This document shows positions 47,894-60,164 of a DNA stretch of 64,000 bases, one piece after another. The DNA lies in contig NC_045148.1 of NCBI RefSeq assembly GCF_008831285.2, positions 13,244,802-13,308,801 of the forward strand, given 5' to 3'. The position numbers were made by a program, and so were the translations under genes. The notes under the pieces were generated by a model, which ran no database searches, had not been told where the DNA came from, and saw only the letters and a list, made by a program, of their open reading frames with translations. Within the stretch, counting starts at the first letter, position 1. Every line of letters starts with the position of its first letter. The DNA comes from Nymphaea colorata (lineage: Eukaryota; Streptophyta; Magnoliopsida; Nymphaeales; Nymphaeaceae).

Positions 47894-48787
47894 TAAGGCT
47901 GGGCGTCGGGCTGGGCTGCCGGTGGGCCGGCCCGACCCGGCCCGTTTGGGCCCGGGCCCGGGCCCCGTAGACCTGCCCGGCAGCGGACCCGGGCCGGATA
48001 GGCTGGCCCGGCGGTGGCCCGGCCCGCCCGGTTGCATCATAAATTTCTGAAAATTAAGTTATTATAACCGTTTTTCTGAAAAGTTCACAAATATGGTGGA
48101 CCATTCTTGTAATTTTTTAAATTTGATATAAAACTTGTCAAACCCTAAATGTTTTTTCATTTCTCGCCCGATCTTCTCTCTCCTCGCGGAAGCACCTCCC
48201 TGGCTCCCTCGTCTTCTCGTTCGACCGACGGTGGAGCAGCTGGAGCTTCCACCAATGTTCAGAGCAGAGACCACAGGGAGAGATCGTCTTCCTCCCTCTC
48301 CACTCTCCCTCCTCTCCCTTCCCGTCTTCCTCCAATCCCTTCCCGCATGCCTCTCCCTCTCCATTGCGGCACTCCCCTCTCCCTTCCTGTATCCCTCTCC
48401 CTTCTGGTCTCCCTCTCCGTCTCTGCTCCCGCTCCCTTCTCCTCCTCCTCCTCTCTCTGTCTGCTCCCCTCTCCCTTCTCCTCCTCTTCTCCCTCTCCAC
48501 TCTCCCCCTCCGTCCTGGTGGCATCCGCCGGCGGCCACCCACGAAGTTGGGTGCCTGCCGGTGAAAGACCACCACCCTATCGACTGCCGTTCGGCACTCG
48601 GCAGGCGGACATCGAGCGCGGGTTGGACCGGACTCACTGGAGCGCAAAAAGATCCGATCCGGCCCGCCAAACGGGCCGGGCTGGGCCTGATTTTGGTGGA
48701 CTCGGCCCGGCCCGGCAACATTATCGGGCCGGCCCCGGGCCCGGGTTTCAGGCCCAACGGGCCGACCCGGCCCGATGCCCACCCCTG
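47894..48787. mobile_element. 894-bp non-autonomous hAT-like element with GGCCCGG-rich ends
   Basis: The left end TAAGGCTGGGCGTCGGGC and the inverted right end CAGGGGTGGGCATCGGGC are imperfect terminal repeats. The flanks ATATTCTT (47886-47893) and ATATCCTT (48788-48795) match at 7 of 8 bases, as expected for a hAT target duplication. Both borders are packed with GGCCCGG/CCGGGCC. The CT-rich middle (48170-48560) has long overlapping open frames on both strands but no transposase motif. These look compositional, though the middle could be captured host DNA. Confidence 0.7.
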
Positions 48788-49408
48788 ATATCCTTGATGT
48801 ATTAAGTTTTTGAGAAATGAGTCAAACTCCTTTAATGGACACAAATTGTTCTACGTTCTGGTATGTCACACGCTGTTTTCCTCCTCCCTCCTTCCCTTCT
48901 TCCTCCCTCGCTCCCTTTTTCCACCGCAACCCACCATTTCCACCGATTCTACTTTTGATATAACAGAAGCAAGGAGAAGGAGAGTATTGGGCTGAAGATG
49001 AAAAGATTTGGGATTAAGAGCAAGATGAATGGCTAAGGTGGTGTTATCTTGGATGATCTTCGACGGTTGGTGGAGCAGTTAGAGGTGATTGTGGGTTGAT
49101 GGACAAGAAAGAAGAAAAAAGGGGACACCAGCGATCGTTCGAGAGGCTTCCATTCGAGTTCATCGTTCTCTCTTCCGTCTTTTATTCATGTAAGCATCTC
49201 TCTCTCTCTCTCTCTTTCTGTTTCTTGATAATGAACCCTGCGTATCAGTCGAAACTGTGCCTCCCGATTAGCTGACAATCGTATTGATCTTCCGTAGAGA
49301 CCCCTAAACTGAATGAAGATTCTATTCTTCTCGGAACGAAAATTTCCTTGGGTTGCGTCTTAACTCTTTCAGCGTAAGCAGCACCACAACTAAAGTGCAT
49401 TGCTTTCC
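48788..49408. other. No gene seen
   Basis: CT-rich stretches occur at 48880-48950 and 49196-49215. Short open frames only. Confidence 0.45.
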
Positions 49409-50515
49409 ATGATATAACAAGGTACATCTGACTCACCTTTGCTTTTATGGCCAGGTATATGTGCCATCTTTCAAGGTATTCTGGAGTTTTTCAACTAGAT
49501 GTTCAAATGTGAAATGCATTTTCTACAATATTTAAGCTACTGATTGTCACCAGCAGCTATAGTAACTTGCGAATGTGAAGGTTGAACAATATGTCATCTT
49601 TTACGAAATGGTGCATATCTTGTCATTGCGTATGACCTTGTTTTGCCCACATTGAAATTTTGAACCACAGGTTCTACCATGTGTATGACCTTACAATAAT
49701 TAAAATGTAAGTTTTTCACTTATTCATAGAAAGAACTGTTGTAAGTTTTTTGTCAGTAAACTAATGAAAAATAGTTGAATATATTCAAATTACACGGAAT
49801 TAGCTTTCTACAAATAGTCAGGTATTGTTGCTTTCTTTATATGTTGCAAACATTCTGAAATTATCATGCCATTTTTCATGTTTTTGCTAGATATTGGGAA
49901 GCTAGGACCGTGGTGCTCTTGTTTGCAGCTGTTTCATGTGAAAACAAGTGATATTTATTGAATTGAATACCATGCAGTGATCACATTTATATTGTGCTTT
50001 CACAATTACTGTCCCTGTTGGATCTTTGTATGCAATCTCTATTTATGCTTCATCTGCTACTTTTGAAAACTTGATACATGACTTATAGTCCTTCACAACG
50101 TCCAGAGAGATTGTTCCTCATGTCATTTGCTTGTTTAAATGTATTAACGACTGCAAATTGAAGGCTTGGTATTGCATCAGGAAATGACTAATGATAGAAA
50201 TATTTTCATTTGTTACTTTATACTGGATAACAAAAACAGCTATATCCTGTTCCTAAATGGTCATTCCATTGTCAAAGCATGTATGGTTATGTACGTGCCT
50301 TTTGTACCTCTTCATAATTTGAGCATTTCACTACGTCAATGCTTCTGGCTCCTTGTTATGTCAACTTCTTACTTGATTAATCACATAACAATTAAGCTAA
50401 GTGGATCATGTTTGTGTATTACATTTTTTGTGTATATAATAGAAAACGTTTTTAGTTTGTGTCACTGTTTTTATCCATTTTTTGCAGCATCTGTCCCTCA
50501 TCTTGACATGGTTGA
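49409..50515 (+). repeat. ~1.1-kb direct duplication, copy 1
   Basis: It matches 57690-58893 in the same orientation from GGTACAT(C/T)TG to CATGGTTGAAA. The copies differ by substitutions and indels, including an extra ~90 bp in copy 2 near 58250-58345. A 161-codon frame at 50166-50651 is not kept in copy 2 and has no known motif. Confidence 0.85.
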
Positions 50516-52084
50516 AAGTTTAGATGATCAAAAGCTACTTATTACTCTTAATGCTTTTTTACTGGTTCTAAACTTGGAAGTTGATGTTGATTTTATGGTT
50601 TATTTATTTCTTCATCCTTTTTTCTGTATTAAACAATATTTTTTAACATGACGCCATAAATTGTCAATTTTTCATTGTGGATTAGCTCATGGGAAGTGTT
50701 TATCATCACATGCATCATGCATGTAGGTTTAGGTGGTATTGCTAAGAACTTCACTTTGCTTCTGCTTATGCTGCGTGTGGATGCTGGTGTATACAGTGGA
50801 CCTTTTCCCTTCTTCTTTAATGTTTATGTCTAAAAATTTTGTTATTAATTTGACTGATAGCACCATCATTATTTATTCTGTTTGTCTTGAAGACTGGAAT
50901 GTTGGATAGGCAGTTTGAAAATAGTCTTCATCTCTTTTATCTAAGTTAACTTTGTCTAGTTACACGTTAGTTTTTCCCTTGTTTGCTTTGATGTCCAATA
51001 TTCATGACTGTGCGAAGAGCTTCTGCGTGCGTGCATGTATGTAGCTCTCTCTCTCTCTCTCTCTCTCTCAGCCTGCCTACAGGTGACCTTATTCAATTTC
51101 TTTGTGATGACAGTTTAGACACATGAGCTAATCATGGCATGACATCCCTGTGATGCTTCATTATTGCTAGCAGGCAACGGAGTTTCCCTGTATTTGTCTC
51201 CTTTTCACCCTTGATTGGGATACTTTTGTTGCTTCTGTTTAGGTGTTTAGCTAAACATTAAAGCGGATAGGCGTTCGAGGCCGGGCAACAAGCATTGCTT
51301 CAAACTCACTTATTTGAGCGGTGCTGGCATTTTTTTAGCGATGGTGGAGAAACCAGAGTCCTATGGTACAGAAAATTGTGAAAGAACTAGTTGACTCCGG
51401 ACAGCTTGAATTTATGTACGAATAATCTGATTTTTCCAATCTGTTGCAACCATGTTTTCAATTAGGTGTTCTCGTTTCCCCTTTTCCTATGATGTTCAAC
51501 TATGGATGGTGGTTCTGGAATTAATGGACCCACCTGCCTTTTGACATTGTAGAAATGGTGGAATGTGTATGCATGACGGAGCTGCACCCCACTACATCGA
51601 TATGATTAAATAGAGGACTCTAGGTGATCGGTTTATAACGGAAAAGTTTGGCAAGACACCAAGAATTGGTTGACGAATTGATTCATTTGGACACTCAGCA
51701 GTAAAAGCTTATTTGCTTAGTGCAGAAGTGAGTTTTCTGCCGCTACTTTTTGTACTTAATTTTTTAATTTGGCTTTGGTCTTGATCTTTTTTTCACCTGG
51801 TGAGGAGGCTATGTCACAAGAACACTCCATTTTGATTCTCATTAGGTATCCCTTGACATAGAAATTACATTGGAAAGTTGAAAGGAAATCCGGGGCCTGC
51901 ATGATGTTATTACTCTTCCCACCACTGTATCCGGTGAATGGTGAGCTCCACTTTGCAAAGGATACAAAGTAGCATCTCCAAGAATATAGCATATCCATAA
52001 CATAACGTGATTAGCAAAAGTAGAAGATTAAGAAAGGAAAAAAATAAATCCCTACCGTGATGACATAATGTGGACTATATAGTT
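50516..52084. other. No gene seen
   Basis: Plain AT-rich sequence with a CT run at 51043-51069. Nothing recognised on either strand. Confidence 0.45.
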
Positions 52085-52316
52085 ACTCAAACGGGTTTGT
52101 CGAGCCTTAATCGAGTCGAGGTCGAGCTCAACAAGTAACGGTGAGTATCAAACGAGTTTGTGGATCCGTACTTGAATTGAGATCGAGCTCAACATGGGAC
52201 TATCGAGCTCGAGCCACTGTGGTCAAGGTATTCTCGAGCTCGAGGTTTCCTTTAGTCGAGCCGCGTTCGAGCTGACTGAACTTGGGCTCGACTCGGCTTG
52301 TGTTCACCCCTAGTCT
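52085..52316. repeat. GTCGAGCTCGA-rich hAT-like block
   Basis: Rich in TCGAG/CTCGA words and ending GGCTTGTGTTCACCCCTAG, whose reverse complement CTAGGGGTGAACAC is a common plant hAT terminal sequence. The left end is eroded. It resembles 29031-29440. Confidence 0.45.
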
Positions 52317-52623
52317 TCTCTAAGGAAACACAAGGCCAGGTAAGAAATATGATCATCATTGAAAATAGGCAGACATGGATTCCACCATCAGTTCGTGCAC
52401 TCCTGCTCAAGTAGAAGTTGAAAAGGTGGTTGTACAAAAGAACTTTCTCATTATATTACTTTTTCAAAGTGCTGTTATGTATTACATGAACCATGCTTCT
52501 CTTTCTCAGAGTAAAATCTCTAGATATGACCAAAACAAACCGACAGAAGAGAGATAATGCCATAAGATTTGTAATGCTTGCTAACATTTTTGCTTGCTCA
52601 CAATAACTTTCTTCATGTTGCAG

Positions 52624-52928
52624 GAATTGAATTCTCAAGCACATGCAATCCCATTAGCAGCAAGGCTCATGTCAAGTCCAGGGGAACAGTTTGCAGCAGT
52701 GTCATTGTTGCTAGAGCTATCAAAGAACTGTTTATCTTTATGTGAGAAAATTGGCTCCAGAGCTGGTGCCATTCTACTTTTGATTACAACAAAAATACAA
52801 TACTACTGATTCAATGGTAGCTGAAAAAACAAACATGACCCTAAACAACTTGGTGAAGTGTCCAAAAAATATCAAGATCATTGCAGAAAATGGACTTTTG
52901 GAACCTCTTCTTAGCAACCTCATTGAAG
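52624..52928 (+). pseudogene. U-box/ARM-repeat E3 ligase (PUB43/44-like) exon fragment
   Basis: The exon starts after TTGCAG| and ends at GAAG|GTATGC. It reads LAARLMSSPGEQFAAVSLLL, ELSKNCLSLCEKIGS, GAILLLITTK, then with a 1-bp shift KYNTTDSMVAEKTN, CPKNIKIIAENGLLEPLLSN. These are armadillo-repeat segments typical of plant U-box ubiquitin ligases of the PUB43/44 group, which act in stress and senescence signalling. The extra A in an A5 run near 52790 breaks the frame. No U-box domain or neighbouring exon was found, so it is a fragment unless introns are very long and the A is an error. Confidence 0.6.
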
Positions 52929-53449
52929 GTATGCACTTGATATCTGCAGACTGTATTGCATTGTAATCACTTGACTGCACCTGCGTTTTCTGAACTAGTC
53001 TACAGTGTTATTTGCATATACACACAGGGATATGCAATCGCCAGAAGTGACTTAAACATGTATGTATGTATAATACATACACATATGTATACGTACTATA
53101 TGTAGGTATGCATGTATCATGTATCATGTACTTCAGTGTCCTGTCAGCATGAAGAAAAATGTGAAGACCAAAAATTTGCCACATTTTGCTGCCCAATGTG
53201 CTATAATATTACATGTATATTATAAGTTGTGTATGTATATTCTATAATATATTAGTAGTATATACATTATATTAGTAGTATATACGTTATAGTATTATAT
53301 ACATACAATAACATGTATCATATATATTATACGTTTAACATATAATACATAATATAATATATTGTATATTATACATATACATTATTGTTCTAGTAATATA
53401 TCATTAATAGGCATTACTATAATTATATACATTATGCATTATAATACGT
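52929..53449. repeat. AT-rich array beside copia element 2
   Basis: From 53035 on the sequence is mostly TATACATA/GTATGTA-type words. The stretch TATTCTATAATATATTAGTAG at 53236 recurs at 58903, so part of this array belongs to the same duplicated block as 57690-58893. Confidence 0.7.
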
Positions 53450-56400
53450 GTATTGGCAAGTGGAACTCCATCATCAATCTTCATCTTGCTTCTTACTTCT
53501 TCAGGAGTTTCTGTGACCTTATCGTCTGTTATGCTTGATTTATCAAGGATCTCTGCAGCAAACTTAGTTTGTGACAAAAAATATCCTTTAGTAGAATATG
53601 CAACCTCAATACCCAAGAAATACGTTACAAAACCTAAATCTTTCATTTCAAAAGCTTCTTGTAGTAATTTCTTACATTCTCTAATACCTTCCTTATCACT
53701 ACCTATAATAATCATATCATCAACATACAGTAGAAGAATTATGATACCTGCAGTAATATACTTAACAAACAAGGCAGTGTCAGTTAAGCAAGAATGAAAC
53801 CCATAATCAGAAATAACAGAGTTAAAACGGTCAAACCAAGCTTTATGAGCTTGTTTGAGGCCATAAAGAGCCTCCTTAAGTCTAAGAACTTTTCCTTGAG
53901 AAATTAACAGCCCCGGTCGAACTTCCATATAGACTTCTTCCATAAGATCTCCATTTAAAAATGCATTTTTAACATCCAATTGGTAGATATTCCAGTTTTT
54001 AATAGATGCTAAAGCAATAAATGTCATAACAGTAGTCATTCTAGCTACAGGGGTAAATGTTTCCTCATAGTCAATACCATATTCTTGAGCGTATCCTTTG
54101 ACAACAAGCCTTGCTTTATATCTCTCAAGAGATCCATCGCTTTTGGTTTTCACCTTGTATACCCACTTGCATCCAATAGTCTTTTTTCTTATGGGTAAAT
54201 CTTGTATTTCCTAAGTTTGGGCTTTTCTAAACGCATCCAATTCTTCTAACATAGCATTTTTTCACTCAATATATTTGGAGGTTTCATTAAACGTAGAAGG
54301 CTCAAAGTGAGAATGAATGCCATTAATTCTAGCTCTATGTGTTGGGGTAAAAGTTTCATATGATACAAACCTATTGTGTTGTCTTACATTTCTAGTGGAT
54401 CTTCTAAGGTTTTCCTCACTTTGAGTTGGAGTTGGTTGGAGATCACTAGTTTCATGATATTCTTCTTCACCAACATCTTGTTGCTGGTTTCTTCTATGAT
54501 ATGTGATTATATCATTGGCTACTCTACTATATTATCATCAGTATTACTACCATCAACATCATGCATTTCATCATCACATTGAGAGAGATATTTAAATAAA
54601 AAGGAATAATCATTGTTGTGTTGTGATCCTCCATAATTTTTAAATCCATTTTCATCTTCACAAAACTTTACATTTCTTGAAATTATGATCTTGTCTTTCA
54701 CTAGATCATAACATTTGTGGCCTTTTTGTGTCTCAGAATAACCAATGAAAGCACATTCAACAACTTTTGAACTTAGTTTATCAGCCTTGTCATTAAGAAC
54801 AAAACATTTGCATCCAAAAACACGAAGTCTATTAAAATCGGGTTCATACTTAAATAATTTTTCAAATGGGGTTATATTGTTTAAAACTTTTGAAGGCATT
54901 CTATTTATGAGATAAACAGAGGCAAGAGCTGTTTCAGCCCAAAAGTTTTTAGACACATTTTTGGCAATAAGAAGAGTTCTTATTGTTTCAATTATGTGCT
55001 TATGTTTTCTTTCAAAAAGTCCATTTTGTTGAGGTGTTCTTGGACATGATTTTTGATGAACTATAGCATAGTTTTCCAAATACCTTTTGAACTCATTTGA
55101 AATATATTCTCCCCCAGAATCAGTCCTTAAAATTTTTAATTTGGCATTGAACTGTGTTTGTATCAACTTGTGAAATTTTTTGAATATCTCAAAAACTTCA
55201 TATTTATATCTTAGGAAATATATCCAACAATACCTAGTGAAACCATCAACAAAGATTACATAATATGACAATCCTCCTTTTGACATGATAGGAGATGGTC
55301 CCCATACATAACACTCAAAAGGCAAAGAAGAGAAGAAGTTTCTTTGTCCAAAAGATGAGGATTTCATGTTTCCATGTATGCAATCATTACATTTAAAGTT
55401 CTCAATACAAATGTCCTTACAAATGTTCTTGATAGGGCTCATCATAGACAATTTTCTAATGTTTGGATGACCTAATCTTTGGTGCCAAACATTGATGTTC
55501 ACATTTTCGACATAGTGACAAAATTTTTCTTTGGGGATACATAAATTGTCCATGTAGTAAAGGTCCCCTTTTCTAAAACTTTCCCCAATCAATCTCTCGG
55601 TTTGGTGATCCTGCACCAAACATTTATTTGATGAGAAAACTACGTCAAAACCAAGATCTGAGATTTGCGACACAGAAAGTAAGTTAAGGTTAAGTTTAAG
55701 GATATAACTTTTAGAACAAAAAATTTTTGTTTTCCAAATTCTTTTTCAAAATTTTCAATCCCTTTAACACTCAAAGAAGTACCATCGGCGGTAACTACAT
55801 TTGATTCTTTTCTTGTATGTTCAAAATTTGTCAAAGATGATATATTTGGTGTCATATGAAAAGATGCACCAGAATCTAAAAGCCAAGAAAACATACCGGG
55901 AGTGTTGGAAATGGATGCGGTTGTTGCTAGTGCTCCGGAATTTGACTCCTTGATCATGGGTTGAAGGACCGTCATGATTTGATTCAACGTTGTGGAGATT
56001 GATGAAAGATCACATCCTTCATTTGCAACATTTGTAGCCCTTTTTTGATCAAATTGTCTAGTGTTGTGTTGTCCACCTTGAGGATATGAAATTCCTCGGT
56101 TGTGTTGCCCTCCTTGAGGATATGAAGTTCCTCTTTTAAAAAGACTTTCTCCATGATTTTGAAATTGTCTTTCATTGTTGTTCAACTTTGGACAACTAGG
56201 TTTTATGTGACTCGGTTCATGACAATAGTGACAAACAACTTTATATTCTCCTCTATTTTGATTTTTAAAGTGAGAAGGTCTAAAGGATTTGATGTTGTTT
56301 CCGAGTCTAGAGGCGGCTAAGACTCTTTCTTCTTCTTGTTTTGAAATACTTGTTTTGAAATAAGAACACTATCCTTATCCATTTCTTTGGATAGTTTCAT

Positions 56401-57287
56401 TCTAGTTTCTTCTCCACTTAGCTTTGTAAGTAGTTCATGAATGAGTGGAGGAGAGGCTAGGGAAAGAAGGGCTGACCTTATTTGTTCAAATTCGGGTCGT
56501 AGCCCTTGAAGAAATTGAAAAAACCTAAATTCATCAACTTCATTTCTTTTAGTCTCATGACACCTGCAATCCATCCCTAGTGTGGGACTAAGTTGATCCA
56601 ACTCATTCCACACACTAGAGATTTCCATAAAATATTTTCTAACATTTTTCTCTCATTGTTTGATATTTTGGGCCTTTTGAATCAAAAGATACTTACGGGC
56701 CATGTCTTTTTGGGTAAACATTCCTTTGAGATATTCCGAAACTTCATTAGCTTTTCATAATACATAAGATTTTGAGCAATCCTAGGTTCAATACTCCCAT
56801 AAATCCATTCTTTAATCATAGAATTCTTGGCTTCCCAATCATCTAATTTTTTGTAATATTCATTTATGGCATTTTATCTTTCCTCTCCATCTAGTTGTTT
56901 CTTGATCCCATTTTCTACTTTGGTTAATGTAAGAGAAGGAGGGATAGACGTACCTCTTATGAAGCCCCATAGATATTTTCCCTTGATATGCATTTCCAAG
57001 CATTTTGCCCATAACGTATAATTGGTTCCATTAAGCTTGTATGGAGCATAATAACTTCCTCCTTCGATTGAAACTTTGGAATCCTCCATAAAAGTAATAT
57101 TTGAAACAATAATCTCCAAGGAAGTCAAGAAGAAATTCTTCTAGAAATTTCACCAAACAGTTGGTGAGCAGCCACGGCAAATGCCTCCAAGAGATGATAT
57201 CCATTAGCACAAAAGAATCTCTTCAACGAACCAGCAACTAGAAATAACAGCAATAGCCTTTGATAGGCTTCAAGAATCAGCACAATT
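53450..57287 (-). pseudogene. Ty1/copia gag-pol, element 2, damaged and 3'-truncated
   Basis: In order from the LTR: gag N-terminus (KLNGTNYTLWAKCLEMHIKG, start ATG ~57092), UBN2 gag (to 56317), zinc knuckle CHYCHEPSHIKPSC (56233-56192), protease (WLLDSGASFHMT), GAG-pre-integrase (HQRLGHPNIRKL, CNDCIHG), integrase core, and reverse transcriptase (CKWVYKV, YGLKQ, LLYVDDMI). It ends at GVPLANTR (~53450), lacking RNase H and the 3' LTR. Damage: several stops and frame changes in gag, a frame change after the protease, two stops between integrase and RT, and the first integrase Asp (VWGP motif) reads Tyr. It is a different lineage from element 1, judging by different gag, knuckle and motif text. 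Confidence 0.93.
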
Positions 57288-57299
57288 GCTCTGATACCA
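57288..57299 (-). other. Primer-binding site of copia element 2
   Basis: TGGTATCAGAGC on the minus strand directly follows the CA end of the LTR, as in element 1, and confirms the minus orientation. Confidence 0.9.
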
Positions 57300-57689
57300 T
57301 GTAAAAAGTGACTATAACAGTCACAAAATATGTATTTAGCAATAAAGAGGCACTAAGGCCACGTGAGGAATGATAAAACTGATTCAATATAACATATAAA
57401 GGCTGTAAAACACCGCTTTTCTTTACAAAGACTGTTACAATAATATATACAAGAGGGAATAAGAAGAGAGGAGCTGTTGAGCTAGTTCCAACGGCTCTTA
57501 ATAGAGCTGTTGGAACTGCCAACGGCTAGTTTGGCAGTAATAAAATAAAAATAAAAAATAAAAAATAAAAAATAAAGAGAAAAGAAAGAAATAAACTAAA
57601 TCCTAACTAATCCTAAACTAACTCTTAACTAAGATAATACCTAATTAAGAGATAACAACAATAAGAAATCATATTTCTTAACTATAACA
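57300..57689 (-). mobile_element. 5' LTR of Ty1/copia element 2
   Basis: On the minus strand it starts TGTTATAG at 57689 and ends TTTTTACA at 57300, 390 bp. It holds a run of AATAAAA-type repeats (57540-57580). Its outer end lies exactly at the start of the second copy of the 1.1-kb duplication, so the insertion border is visible. The 3' LTR is missing. Confidence 0.8.
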
Positions 57690-58893
57690 CGGTACATTTG
57701 TCTCACCTTTGCTTTTATGGCCAGGTATATGTGCAATCTTTCAAGGTATTCTGGAGTTTCTCAACTAGATGTTCAAATGTGAAATGCATTTTCTACAATA
57801 TTTAAGTTAATGATTGTCAACAGCAGCTATAGTTTGAACTTGCGAATGTGAAGGTTGAACAATATGTCATCTTTTACGAAATGGTGCATATCTTGTCATT
57901 GCGTATGACCTTGTTTTGCCAGTACAGTAACTAACTTGTAGAAGCTAAAGCGAGCTTACAATAATTAAAATGTAAGTCTTTTACTTAAATTCATATAAAG
58001 AACTGTTGTAACTTGTAAGTTTTTTGTCAGTAAACTAATGAAAAATAGTTAAATATATTCATATTGCATAGAAATAGTGTGGCTTTCTTTATATGTTGAA
58101 AACATTCTGAAATTATCATGCCATTTTTCATATTTTTGCTAGATGTTGGGATGCTAGGACCGTGGTGCTCTTGTTTGCAGCTTTTTCATGTGAAAACAAG
58201 TGATATTTATTGAATTGAATACCATGCAGTTATCACATTTAGAATATTGTTCCATGTTGTTGCCTTGTGCCCTAGTTCATAAGGCCATCTATGTATGTTG
58301 ATTGCTGACTTTACTGTTTATGTTGCTGCTTTAGCCTCCTGTGATTTCCTAATATTGTGCTTTCACAATTACTGTCACTATTGGATCTTTGTATGCAATC
58401 TCTATTTATGCTTCATCTGCTACTTTTGAAAACTTGATACATGTTGTAGTCCTTCACAATGTCCAGAGAAATTGTTCCTCATGTCATTTGCTTGTGTAAT
58501 CCAAGTTTAAATGTGTTAACGACTGCAAATTGAAGGCTTGGTATTGCATCTAGAAACGACTAATGACAGAAATATTTTCATCTGTTACTTTATACTGGAT
58601 AACTAAAACAACTATATCCTATTCCTAAATGGTCATTCCATTGTCAAAGCATGTATGGTTATGTACGTGCCTTTTGTACCTCTTCATAATTTGAGCATTT
58701 CACTACGTAAATGTTTGTGGCTCCTTGTTATGTCAACTTCTTACATGATTGATCACATAACGATTAAGCTAAGTGGATCATGTTTGTGTATTACATTTTT
58801 TGTGTATATAATAGAAGACATTTTTAGTTTGTGTCACTGTATTTATCCATTTTTTGCGGCATCTGTCCCGCATCTTCACATGGTTGAAAATGC
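57690..58893 (+). repeat. ~1.1-kb direct duplication, copy 2
   Basis: Matches 49409-50515; after 58893 it joins an AT array like that at 53236-53345. No protein is supported. Confidence 0.85.
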
Positions 58894-58899
58894 CCCTAA

Positions 58900-59170
58900 A
58901 CATTCTATAATATATTAGTAGTATATATTTTATAGTATTATATGCATACAATAACATGTATCATATATATCATATATATTATAGGCACACATATATTATA
59001 TATGTACATATACGTATATGTATCAACGTAATATATGTGCAGTGTTATATATGCGTATAATATTATTATGTATATATTATGTCCATATAATACGTTGCGT
59101 GTTATATATATAATATATGAAACTTCTATACACATATATATGTGCACTACACGTATAACGTTATACATAC
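58900..59170. repeat. AT-rich alternating array
   Basis: TATACATA/ATATGTA words, related to 53030-53450. Confidence 0.8.
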
Positions 59171-59269
59171 CCTATAACAATATCATACCCTAAAAGCATT
59201 CACAAATAGAGAAAAACTTAACATTAAGTTCGAGCAACCTACCTTTTTATCATTTAGACGTCAAACAAA

Positions 59270-59980
59270 TAATGAAGACCACCTGTGATCATTCAAAATA
59301 TTCGGTAATGCTGGTGGGAAGAAGAGAAAAGAGAAAGGAAAAGAGGAAAGAAGAAGAAAGGAGGGGGGGGCTCGGGCAGGTGATAAAGTCGGGAAAGCCT
59401 TTACTAACACATTGGAGACTTCGGTAAAGGGCATACTTAAAAACATCCGTAAAATTTGTGTGGTAACTTTTACCAACGTTTGACGTGTGTTGGTGAAAGC
59501 GACTTTAGTGATGTCTGAAGGAAGCACATCAATAAAGGTAAAGTTATACTGACGTGTGGGTCAACGTCGGTAATTCTTTGCCAAAAAGCAATTACACCAC
59601 TGCAAGCATGACTACGTGTTGGTAAACTTAACTTCTTTTTTATGGATGTCAGTAAAAGTATTATGTTTAACAATGTTTTCAAGCATGACGTCGGTAAAAA
59701 CTCAACTTTAACGTCATCCTAACAACATGCGTCGTGAAAGGCTACTTTTCACAGACATCTTGTTCTGGATGTTGGTAATAGTAAAATGTTTAACAATATT
59801 GGCACACTGGACGTTTGTAAATGCCAACTTCAATGACATCCTAGTGGCACAATTCGAGGAATGCTACTTTCACCGACATCTTGTTTTGGATGTTAGTAAA
59901 AATTTATCTTCACCAACATTTAAAGCTGCACGTTAATAAAAGTAGCATTTCTCGTCGATGAATCTTTTTTTTTTTTAGTG
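59270..59980. mobile_element. CACTA-like (En/Spm) sub-terminal region and end
   Basis: The right end is TAGTG (59976-59980), the inverse of CACTA, preceded by a T-run. The ~600 bp inside repeat GACATC(T/C)TG...GGATGTTGGTAA and ACGTCGGTAAA words in both orientations every ~40-60 bp. Dense sub-terminal repeats with this CGGTAA core are typical of plant CACTA elements. No matching left CACTA end or transposase is visible, so it is a fragment or a solo end. Confidence 0.55.
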
Positions 59981-60085
59981 GAGGCTAACCATCCCTCCAT
60001 CCATGGGGTATGTGTATTCTGCTAGAATCACTTTGGCTTTGTTTAATTTGCTTTGGCAAGATCCATATAATGTCTATGAATGCAG

Positions 60086-60164
60086 GTATGAAAGCATCGG
60101 AATTGGAAAAATACCAGGGAATGCTTGGCTGGTATTTGATGTTGAGATGGCGAATGTTCAATAA
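60086..60164 (+). pseudogene. FKBP-type prolyl isomerase C-terminal exon (isolated)
   Basis: After an AATGCAG| acceptor the frame reads YESIGIGKIPGNAWLVFDVE and MANVQ, then stop TAA (60162-60164). The pattern Y-x-x-x-G-x-x-x-IP-x-NA-x-LVFDVE is the last loop and strand of FK506-binding protein domains, which catalyse proline isomerisation. No upstream FKBP exon is seen (CACTA-like sequence ends 105 bp before), so this is a relocated 3' exon or the end of a badly disrupted gene. Confidence 0.45.

Noticed and set aside
48062-48844. Overlapping 214-260 codon frames on both strands
   Set aside because: They lie in the GC/CT-rich hAT-like element, all frames are open together because of composition, and no domain is seen.
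50166-50651. 161-codon plus-strand frame
   Set aside because: Hydrophobic composition of AT-rich DNA; the frame is shorter and altered in the duplicate at 58.6 kb.
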